A DNA stretch of 64,000 bases from Microvirga antarctica. Lineage in GTDB: Bacteria > Pseudomonadota > Alphaproteobacteria > Rhizobiales > Beijerinckiaceae. The stretch covers positions 1 to 64,000 of the forward strand of contig NZ_JAGEMM010000006.1 in NCBI RefSeq assembly GCF_017921815.1, given 5' to 3'. Position numbers and translations under genes: made by a program. The notes under the pieces are model-generated. The model searched no databases. It was not told the origin of the DNA and worked only from the letters and a program-made list of their open reading frames with translations. Shown piece after piece: positions 37,797 to 44,871 of the stretch. The first letter of the stretch is position 1, and every line of letters begins with the position of its first letter.

Positions 37797-38894
37797 TTAC
37801 GTGTCAAACAGGTGACGATATCTGCTGGGCTGGGATCGGAGATATTGGTTCGGTGCCTTCACGGTCGCGCCTAGGTGGGCGGCCGCGTGCCAGGGCCAAC
37901 GTGGATCGTACAAGATGGTGCGAGCCAGCGCCACAAAGTCGGCGTCTCCCGTGCCGACGATTGCCTCGGCTTGATCGTAACCGGTGATGAGACCGACCGC
38001 GATGGTCGGCAGGTTTGTCGCCGCCTTGACGGCGCGGGCAAGCGGCACCTGGTAGCCCGGCCCGATTGGGATTCTCTGGGCGGGCGTCAGGCCTCCGCTG
38101 GAGACGTGCATAGCACCGCAGCCTCGCGCCGCGAGCTCTTGTGAAAAGACGATGGTCTGATCGATATCCCACCCGTTCTCGGCCCAGTCGGTTCCAGATA
38201 CACGCATACTGACGGGCCGCTCTGAGGGGAATGCCTCGCGGACAGCATCGAAGATTTCGAGGGGAAACCGCATCCGGTTTGCGAGGCTGCCGCCGTAGGC
38301 ATCCTCCCGCTGATTCGCCAATGGCGAAAGGAATTGATGGAGCAGATATCCGTGCGCGCCATGGATCTGGATGGCGTCAAACCCGAGTCGCGCCGAGCGC
38401 TTGGCGGCATCTGCGAAAGCATTCCGAACGGCGCGAAGTCCGTCGTGATCGAGTGCGATCGGAGGATTCTCACCGTCAGTGAAAGCGAGGGCCGACGGTG
38501 CCACAGTCTGCCATCCACTGTCCTCGGCCGGCCGAATTTGGCCGCTCCCTTTCCAAGGGGCACGCGTGGAGGCCTTGCGGCCAGCGTGGGCAAGCTGAAT
38601 GCCGATGGGCATGTCCGAGTATTGGCGTACTGTCTCGATCACGCGACCCAGGGCGCTTTCAGTCTCGTCGGACCAGAGCCCGAGATCGTCGGGGCTGATG
38701 CGTCCCTCGGGCAAGACAGCCGTTGCCTCGATCATCAGGCAGGCGGCTCCGGAGAGGGCGAGGCCGCCAAGGTGAATGACGTGCCAGTCGGTCGCGAGTC
38801 CCTCATGGGCGGAATACTGGCACATGGGCGCAATGACGATCCTGTTGCGCAATTCAAGATTGCCGAGACGAAACGGAGTGAACAGCGCGCTCAT
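37797..38894 (-). CDS. Old yellow enzyme, YqjM/NamA type (NADPH:flavin ene-reductase)
   Basis: A 365-residue FMN-dependent TIM-barrel enzyme. C25 and Y27 in APMCQYSA are the hallmarks of the YqjM-like class. LAHAGRKAS, IHGAHGYLLHQFLSP and NQREDAYGGS are substrate- and flavin-binding motifs. The reaction is reduction of activated C=C bonds with NADPH. A perfect inverted repeat lies about 14 bases upstream of its start (38908-38924) and may be an operator. It is transcribed alone. Confidence 0.93.
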   Translation of the reverse strand: MSALFTPFRLGNLELRNRIVIAPMCQYSAHEGLATDWHVIHLGGLALSGAACLMIEATAVLPEGRISPDDLGLWSDETESALGRVIETVRQYSDMPIGIQLAHAGRKASTRAPWKGSGQIRPAEDSGWQTVAPSALAFTDGENPPIALDHDGLRAVRNAFADAAKRSARLGFDAIQIHGAHGYLLHQFLSPLANQREDAYGGSLANRMRFPLEIFDAVREAFPSERPVSMRVSGTDWAENGWDIDQTIVFSQELAARGCGAMHVSSGGLTPAQRIPIGPGYQVPLARAVKAATNLPTIAVGLITGYDQAEAIVGTGDADFVALARTILYDPRWPWHAAAHLGATVKAPNQYLRSQPSRYRHLFDT

Positions 38895-39364
38895 GAGATA
38901 CCTTTGTGACCGGAGAATCCGGTCAGACCTTGGCGCGCATGCGATCGATGATCAAGCTCCTCGTCACCGAAGAGATCCGTCAGTACCCGTCATCCGGACT
39001 TTCAGGTCGCTATATCGGCGCGCATGTCGGGCTCCCGGCGAAGCACAGAGACCCGCAGACAAGGCGATGTCTGAGAGTCTCCACGCGGGTCGGCGGACCA
39101 GGTCCAAAACTGTCCAGCCGATCCGTTGCACACGCTGCCGCTCGCAGGTCGAGGCGAAAGATCGGCAGACGTCGTCAACGGTCATCTCGATGGTTCACAC
39201 GTCGGAAGACGACAAGCGATCGCGTCTGGCTTCGATGGTCACCGACAGGCTCGGCGCCACCGGACTGGCGCCGAGGTAGCAATGTTCCCTGTTTGGCGCT
39301 CATCTCAAGCCGGATGTCGCGTCGCGCTTGCTTTCGCGCACAGGGACGGTGATCCGAGCGGAGT
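38895..39364. other. Intergenic region with a palindrome at its left end
   Basis: About 470 bases between the ene-reductase start and the end of the duplicated-repeat protein gene. Apart from the palindrome at 38908-38924, the short frames on both strands have no recognised family and no good ribosome binding sites. Confidence 0.35.
38908..38924. promoter_or_regulatory. Perfect inverted repeat upstream of the ene-reductase (possible operator)
   Basis: GACCGGA-GAA-TCCGGTC: 7-bp perfect arms with a three-base spacer, 14-30 bases upstream of the ATG. ArsR, HxlR and MarR-type repressors of ene-reductases bind such sites, but no regulator gene is adjacent. Confidence 0.45.
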
Positions 39365-39778
39365 TCACCGAGCGCATTCCACGGCAACGCGTTCGTTGCT
39401 GCCGGGTACAAGGACGGTTCGGCACGGCATGCCGTTGATGATCTGGACCTCGTTGGGCGCCGCATAGGGGAAGAGCGAACCCGGTGTCCCGGAGAGCGAG
39501 CGGCCAGCCGTCTCATCGACCCGGATGCTGCCCGTCGTCGAAGGGTCGAACATGCGAGTCGCAATCGGCCCAGCGCACTCGACAGGCACGCGCACGTTGC
39601 TGCCCTGAACGAGAATGGTCCGACAGGGAACGCCGTTGATGATCTGAACCTCGTTTGGCGCTGCGTTCGGGAATAGCGATCCGGGGGTCCCCTGGATCGG
39701 GTTGGGCTGCGCGCTCGCGGCTCCGATTGAGCCCAGAACGGCCAGACTGGTACCGAGGAACATGGCAAACATCTTCAT
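39365..39778 (-). CDS. Exported protein made of a duplicated 41-residue unit
   Basis: A 137-residue protein with a signal peptide (cleavage after ASA, residue 23). The mature part has two copies of one unit: residues 30-70 and 97-137, both starting GTPGSLFP and ending VECA, 34 of 41 positions identical, joined by a 26-residue linker. Each unit has two cysteines (PCRT and VECA), probably one disulfide per unit. GGGAGG lies five bases before the ATG. The encoded repeat was not matched to a named family. It is probably periplasmic or surface-bound. Confidence 0.78.
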   Translation of the reverse strand: MKMFAMFLGTSLAVLGSIGAASAQPNPIQGTPGSLFPNAAPNEVQIINGVPCRTILVQGSNVRVPVECAGPIATRMFDPSTTGSIRVDETAGRSLSGTPGSLFPYAAPNEVQIINGMPCRTVLVPGSNERVAVECAR

Positions 39779-40125
39779 GAAGACCTCCCGTCCGCAGGTG
39801 GTGACGTGTCCCACTGTGCACATTGCGCCTGCGGGTCCGCTGTGCTGCACGGCTACGACGCGGCAGGCTCTGAAGAATGGCGCAACGGTGCCGAATGAAT
39901 GTCCTCGGCACGTGTTGCAGCCGCCAGACAGGGCCTGGATCAGTCGTGACCTGCCTGACGCGGCACCTGGCCCATGGCAGGTCTCGCCGACATCATGTCC
40001 ATGTTGCGATGGCTGTATTTGATCTTGATCAAACGGGCGCGCGCAATTCCGATGGTCGTCCAAACTTGGCGCGCATTGGATGGGTGGCCCGAATGTGTTG
40101 TCCGCCGACAGCGGCTCGCACGCGA
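39779..40125. other. Intergenic region, nothing recognised
   Basis: About 350 bases upstream of the duplicated-repeat protein gene and downstream of the YciI gene. It should contain a promoter for the former. No gene, RNA or repeat was recognised. Confidence 0.35.
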
Positions 40126-40530
40126 TTAGCCGGCTCGGTCACCGCGTTCCTTAACGGGCAAGGTCAACAAGTCGGCAAAATCTGATGCCTCGTAGAGCTC
40201 TCGGATCTCGATCTCGCTTGGTCCCGGCATGGGATTGGGGCAACGCTTGACCCAGGCCACTGCTTCTACCATGTCCTTCACGTGCCATAGCCAGAAGCCG
40301 GCGACCAGCGCGCGGGTCTCGGGAAATGGCCCATCGACCACGGTGCGGTCGGCCCCGTCGAAGGCCACACGCTTGCCTTTGGACGACGGCCGCAATCCGT
40401 CGCCGGCCAGAAGGATGCCTGCGCCGATCAGCTCTTCGTTAAATCGCCCCATGGCAGAGAGGAGCTCGGCGGACGGCAGGATGCCCGCTTCGCTCTCTAT
40501 CGTCGCCTTCACCAGAACCATCACGCGCAT
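40126..40530 (-). CDS. YciI-family (DGPF-domain) protein
   Basis: A 134-residue protein of the YciI superfamily: MRVMVLVKAT at the start, the AGDGLRPSSKGKRV middle, and the DGPFPETRALVAGFWLW motif that names the DGPF group. Its ferredoxin-like fold is related to that of muconolactone isomerase, but this group has no proven reaction and is often linked to ECF sigma factors. No sigma-factor gene is adjacent here. Confidence 0.88.
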   Translation of the reverse strand: MRVMVLVKATIESEAGILPSAELLSAMGRFNEELIGAGILLAGDGLRPSSKGKRVAFDGADRTVVDGPFPETRALVAGFWLWHVKDMVEAVAWVKRCPNPMPGPSEIEIRELYEASDFADLLTLPVKERGDRAG

Positions 40531-40677
40531 GGGTTTGCCTCCGAGCTCCCGCTGGATGGAGCCTCTCCGGAAAAGTCAGAGCTCTCCACCTTTTTGTCAA
40601 TCACAGGATCGAGGTCGGGGTCTAAGCTTGGGTGTATGCGCATTGGAGCCTGCCAATGCCTCTCCGGGGAGACAACC

Positions 40678-42117
40678 ATGACGATTTCGCGTCGCGCCCT
40701 ATCGGTCAGTGCTCTGGGACTGCTCGCCACCACATCTCTTGGGTCAACCGCTCGCGCCCTCGACGGACCGATCGTGAACCTGATCGAGGGAACGGAAGAG
40801 TTTGCGATAGCGGTCGAAGCCTACACCTTTGGCTATCCGCTTGTGACCATGGAAATGACGCGTCGCGTCCTGACCAATGTCCCTGCTGTGGAAGCCACGA
40901 AGGGGCCGATGGGTCAGGTCATCAAGGTGCGTGAATATCCGACAGCCTCCTTTCGCGACATTACGGCGCCAAACGCGGATACGCTCTACACGACCGCTTT
41001 TCTTGACGTGGGGCCGGAGCCATGGGTGTTCAGCATTCCCGCCATGGGCGACCGCTACGCCCTGTTTCCGATACTCGATGGCTGGACGAGCGTTTTCCAG
41101 GTGCCGGGCAAACGAACCACCGGGACAGCTGCCCAGACCTACGCGATTACGGGTCCTGGCTGGGAAGGCACTCTGCCGGAGGGAGTCGTCCAGTATGCCT
41201 CCCAGACAAGCCTAGTCTGGCTCCTTGGGCGGATCTACTGCACCGGCACACCCGAAGATTACAAAGTCGTCCATGCCCTTCAGGACGCTGTGAAGCTGGT
41301 GCCGCTGAGCGCTTATGGAAAGGCCTGGACGCCGCCAGCCGGCAAGGTCGATCTCACCATCGACATGAAGACGCCAGTTCGCGATCAGGTTAATCGCATG
41401 GATGCGATCGAGTACTTTACGCTCCTCTGCGATCTCATGAAGGGCAATCCGCCCTATGAGGCCGATGGGCCGATGCTGGAACGGCTCGCGCGAATCGGCA
41501 TTGTGCCCGGTCAAGACTTTGACAGGAGTAAGTTCGATCCACTCTTCGCCAGACGCGTCCCGCAAGTGGCGTTCGACCGCATCATGCTTCACTTCAAATT
41601 CAGCGGCGGCGACGTCAAGGACGTCAACGGTTGGGGATTCACCACGAAGACCGGGCTCTACGGGACAAACTATATCCAGCGTGCGCTCGTCACGGCAATC
41701 GGGCTCGGCGCGAACAGACCGCAGGACGCCGTCTATCCGACGTCGAAGTCCGAAGGCGGCATGCTGAGCCGTGCCTACAATGGGTCAGAAAAGTACGTCC
41801 TCTCCTTCAAGAAGGGAAAGACCCCTCCGGTCAGCGGATTCTGGTCGTTGACGATGTACGACGAGGACTATTTCTTCGTCGAGAATCCGATTAACCGGTA
41901 CTCGATCAGCGTGCGGCAGAACCTCAAGGCGAACCCGGACGGCTCGATCGATCTCTACCTTCAAAACGCGTCGCCCGGCCCGGGCAAGGAGTCCAACTGG
42001 CTGCCCGCGCCCAAAGGCAAGTTCACGCTGATGATGCGGCTTTATTGGCCCAACGAAGGCGACCCCTCGATCATCGACGGGTCGTGGGTGCTGCCACCTG
42101 TCAAGAAGGTGAGTTGA
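40678..42117 (+). CDS. Exported DUF1254/DUF1214 protein
   Basis: A 479-residue protein with a short leader, possibly Tat-type (ISRRALSVSALGLLATTSLG; Ala-Arg-Ala cleavage near 28). The N-terminal half has the DUF1254 motifs EAYTFGYPLVTMEMTRR and PNADTLYTTAFLD, and the C-terminal half the DUF1214 motifs FWSLTMYDEDYFFV and LPAPKGKFTLMMRLYWP. These domains occur together in periplasmic proteins of unknown activity. GGGGAG precedes the ATG by eight bases; a longer frame of 28 codons is not used. Confidence 0.88.
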   Translation: MTISRRALSVSALGLLATTSLGSTARALDGPIVNLIEGTEEFAIAVEAYTFGYPLVTMEMTRRVLTNVPAVEATKGPMGQVIKVREYPTASFRDITAPNADTLYTTAFLDVGPEPWVFSIPAMGDRYALFPILDGWTSVFQVPGKRTTGTAAQTYAITGPGWEGTLPEGVVQYASQTSLVWLLGRIYCTGTPEDYKVVHALQDAVKLVPLSAYGKAWTPPAGKVDLTIDMKTPVRDQVNRMDAIEYFTLLCDLMKGNPPYEADGPMLERLARIGIVPGQDFDRSKFDPLFARRVPQVAFDRIMLHFKFSGGDVKDVNGWGFTTKTGLYGTNYIQRALVTAIGLGANRPQDAVYPTSKSEGGMLSRAYNGSEKYVLSFKKGKTPPVSGFWSLTMYDEDYFFVENPINRYSISVRQNLKANPDGSIDLYLQNASPGPGKESNWLPAPKGKFTLMMRLYWPNEGDPSIIDGSWVLPPVKKVS

Positions 42118-42189
42118 ACAGGACCCATCGTGATGCGGAGGTGAAGGGCTCCCAACTCCGAGGATCAGCAATGCCCGAGGACGAGAATC

Positions 42190-42636
42190 TTACGCAAGTG
42201 ACGTGAGGGCGTGTCTCAGGCCTGCCACGTCCAATCCCGCCACCCCGCGCTCGATTTTCTCATGGGTCCGCTCCCAGATCGGGATCGCCGCAATCAAGAC
42301 CTCTCGTCCGGGGTCGGTCAAAGTCAGCAACCTGCTGCGCTTGTCAGCCGGATCAGTCTCGACTGCCAAGAGGCCACGCCGGCCAAGAGGCTTCAGGTTC
42401 GCGGTCAGCGTCGTCCTGTCCATCGCGAGAAGCGCCGCCACTGAGCCGATCGAGGCTGGCTTGGGCCGGTTGAGCGACATGAGCAGTGAAAATTGTCCGC
42501 TGGTAAGGCCTACGGGGCGCAGCGCGATATCGAAGCGGCGCGCCAGCGCGCGGGCTGCACGCTGGGCGTGAAGACACAGACAAGTGTCTCGAACGAGCAG
42601 GGTCGTCTCGAACGGAATCGTGGTTGACGTCGGCAT
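42190..42636 (-). CDS. MarR-family transcriptional regulator
   Basis: A 148-residue winged-helix regulator: LTSGQFSLLMSLNRP, then the recognition region SVAALLAMDRTTLTANLKPL and the wing ETDPADKRSRLLTLTDPG. It is divergent from the VOC genes, with a perfect 12-bp palindrome between them, so it probably represses itself and them. C19 and C21 near the N-terminus could allow redox sensing, but this is a guess. Confidence 0.92.
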   Translation of the reverse strand: MPTSTTIPFETTLLVRDTCLCLHAQRAARALARRFDIALRPVGLTSGQFSLLMSLNRPKPASIGSVAALLAMDRTTLTANLKPLGRRGLLAVETDPADKRSRLLTLTDPGREVLIAAIPIWERTHEKIERGVAGLDVAGLRHALTSLA

Positions 42637-42647
42637 GCTCCATATGC

Positions 42648-42659
42648 GTTGATATCAAC
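42648..42659. promoter_or_regulatory. Likely MarR operator (GTTGATATCAAC)
   Basis: A perfect 12-bp palindrome 11 bases upstream of the MarR start and about 57 bases upstream of the VOC start. Its position and size fit a MarR-family site controlling both directions. A partial copy (GTTGACAG on the minus strand) lies a few bases to the right. Confidence 0.6.
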
Positions 42660-42715
42660 CATACTGTCAACGCGGATCCATCCTCTGATAAAAACCTGCC
42701 ATGGGAGACGAAACG

Positions 42716-43486
42716 ATGTCGGAGTCTGAAGGCACCTTCGTGTGGTACGAACTCATGACGAGCGATCTTGACTCGGCGCAGGGCTTTTATCGCGACGTTG
42801 TCGGATGGCAGACCGAAGATTTCGGCAGGACTGATTTCCGCTACACGATTCTGAGAGCGGGCGACGCACGCATAGGCGGCGCAATGGCGCTGCCCGCGGA
42901 GGCCTGCGAGGCTGGCGCGAAGCCTGGCTGGATCGGTTATATCGGGACAAGCGACGTGGACGCCACGGCCGCACGGGTCGTCAACGCCGGAGGCGCGATC
43001 CTTCGCCCCGCAGAGGATATCCCCGACGTTGGACGATTTGCGGTCGTGGCCGACCCGCAGGGGGCCGCCTTTGTGCTGTTTCGCGGAACCGGCTCCGTTT
43101 CGGAAAAGCCTTCTCCATGGGCGCCCGGACATGTTGGCTGGCACGAACTCCATGCGGCCGAGTGGAATTCTGCTTTCGCCTTCTATGAGGAAATGTTCGG
43201 TTGGCAGAAGGCCGAGGCGATGGATATGGGCCAGATGGGCAAGTACCAGCTCTTCTCGGCCGGTGCTGATCCGATCGGCGGGATGATGACCAAGATGGAG
43301 GCAATCCCGAAACCGTTCTGGCTATACTACTTCAATACGCCAGACATCGACGCGGCCATGAAGCGCGTCGTTGCCGGTGGAGGACAGGTGCTCAACGGGC
43401 CGCATGAGGTCCCTGGCGGGGCCTGGATCATCCAATGCGCGGATCCGCAGGGCGCGATGTTCGCGATGGTCGGTGGACGGACGTGA
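42716..43486 (+). CDS. VOC-family protein with two glyoxalase-like domains
   Basis: A 256-residue protein with two VOC modules, each about 120 residues: the first starts FVWYELMTSDLDSAQGFYRDVVGWQ, the second HVGWHELHAAEWNSAFAFYEEMFGWQ. Both end with a typical ADPQGAxF segment. Two-domain members of this kind are common and mostly of unknown substrate; they may detoxify electrophiles or act in resistance. GGGAG lies eight bases before the ATG at 42716. It is followed by a second VOC gene with a four-base overlap and by a GST gene, under the MarR gene's likely control. Confidence 0.9.
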   Translation: MSESEGTFVWYELMTSDLDSAQGFYRDVVGWQTEDFGRTDFRYTILRAGDARIGGAMALPAEACEAGAKPGWIGYIGTSDVDATAARVVNAGGAILRPAEDIPDVGRFAVVADPQGAAFVLFRGTGSVSEKPSPWAPGHVGWHELHAAEWNSAFAFYEEMFGWQKAEAMDMGQMGKYQLFSAGADPIGGMMTKMEAIPKPFWLYYFNTPDIDAAMKRVVAGGGQVLNGPHEVPGGAWIIQCADPQGAMFAMVGGRT

Positions 43487-43893
43487 CCGGGATACGCGAC
43501 AAGCGTGACGCCTTGCTTCGGACCAAGACGTCATCCGCCATCGTGGCGGTGCGGGATATCGCCCGTGCGCGCTTGTTCTATGCGCATGTGCTGGGGCTGG
43601 AAGTTGCCGATGAGGCCATGGAGGGGGTGATCGCCTTCAAGACGGGTGCGACTGTCTTGATCGTCTATCAATCCGACACTGCGGGGAGCAACCGAGCCAA
43701 TGCGGTCGTTTGGGATTGCGGCGATCAGATCGATGCTATTATCGGCCAACTTGCCGCCAATGGTGTCACGTTCGAGCATTATCCCGACAGCGAGCAGATG
43801 CATCTCGAGGGTGATGTCCATGTATCGGGGAAGATGAAGATGGCGTGGTTCAAAGACCCGGACGGCAACATCCTGCACCTCAACAGCATGTAG
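43483..43893 (+). CDS. Small single-domain VOC-family protein
   Basis: A 136-residue VOC protein, with SSAIVAVRDIARARLFYAHV at the start and MAWFKDPDGNILHLNS at the end, typical of glyoxalase/bleomycin-resistance folds. The late E/D-rich strand would supply metal ligands. It begins with a GTG that overlaps the previous stop (GTGA), so it is translationally coupled to the two-domain VOC protein. Substrate unknown. Confidence 0.88.
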   Translation: MTGIRDKRDALLRTKTSSAIVAVRDIARARLFYAHVLGLEVADEAMEGVIAFKTGATVLIVYQSDTAGSNRANAVVWDCGDQIDAIIGQLAANGVTFEHYPDSEQMHLEGDVHVSGKMKMAWFKDPDGNILHLNSM

Positions 43894-44020
43894 AAGAGCT
43901 GCATCTCAGACCAACCCGCGCCGGTGCCGCAGAGGCTGCGCCCGCCGGGAACAGTTGGGAAGACGACGCTGCATCAGCTGCGCAAGCCCGGGAAGAGTGC
44001 CTTCAAGGGAGAATAAGTTC

Positions 44021-44680
44021 ATGTCGTTGACGCTCTACGCGCACCCATTCTCGTCGTATTGCCAGAAGGTTCTCGTCGCGCTCTACGAGAACGCCACATC
44101 CTTTCACTGGCGCATGCTTGGTCCCGAGGATCCGGGTGCGGCCGGCGAGCTGGCGACGCTGTGGCCTTTCAAGCGCTTTCCGGTGCTTGTCGACGGTGGT
44201 CGAACCGTTGTCGAGTCGAGCATCATCATTGAACATCTCGGACTGCACCACCCGGGGCCAGTCAGGCTGATTCCGGAGGATGCCCACGCGGCTCTCGAAG
44301 TGCGGATGATGGATCGGTTCTTCGACACCTACATCATGACGCCTCAGCAGAAAATCGTGTTCGACAGCCTCAGGGACCCCGCAGACCGTGACAAAGCTGG
44401 CGTTCAGGATGCGCGCGCTATGCTTGATGTAGCGTACGGGTGGCTCGATGATCGGATTGCCGGCAGGCAATGGGCTGGGGGCGGGTCCTTCAGCCTTGCT
44501 GACTGCGCGGCTGCGCCCGCTTTATTCTACGCTGATTGGTCGCATCCGATCAGTGCCGAATTTGCGCAGGTCCGTGCCTATCGAACACGTTTGCTCAACC
44601 GGCCATCCTTCGCGCGGGCAGTGGACGAGGCTCGGCCCTATCGCTCGCTCTTCCCGCTGGGAGCGCCCGACCGCGATTGA
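44021..44680 (+). CDS. Glutathione S-transferase-like protein
   Basis: A 219-residue protein with an N-terminal thioredoxin-like domain (LTLYAHPFSSYCQKVLVALYE; the KRFPVLVDGGRTVVESSIIIEHL segment holds the cis-Pro and the gamma-Glu site) and a C-terminal helical domain ending in LLNRPSFARAVDEA. It should conjugate or reduce electrophiles with glutathione. AAGGGAGA lies upstream of the ATG at 44021. It follows the VOC genes on the same strand and probably belongs to their detoxification operon. Confidence 0.9.
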   Translation: MSLTLYAHPFSSYCQKVLVALYENATSFHWRMLGPEDPGAAGELATLWPFKRFPVLVDGGRTVVESSIIIEHLGLHHPGPVRLIPEDAHAALEVRMMDRFFDTYIMTPQQKIVFDSLRDPADRDKAGVQDARAMLDVAYGWLDDRIAGRQWAGGGSFSLADCAAAPALFYADWSHPISAEFAQVRAYRTRLLNRPSFARAVDEARPYRSLFPLGAPDRD

Positions 44681-44871
44681 TGGCAGACCCGCGCCTTGTC
44701 GAGGACAGAGCGCAGCTTCAACACGAAGGGCGCGCTCCAGGATGATCCTTGCCGCGGTCGGTCGTCATTCCCGACATTTTCCCAGCCTGAGGGATCTGGA
44801 CTTGTGGGGCGTGATGCTCCCAGCGTACCTTTAGGTTAGGGTGAGGCCGTTCTGGCCGGCGGGAGCGTTCC

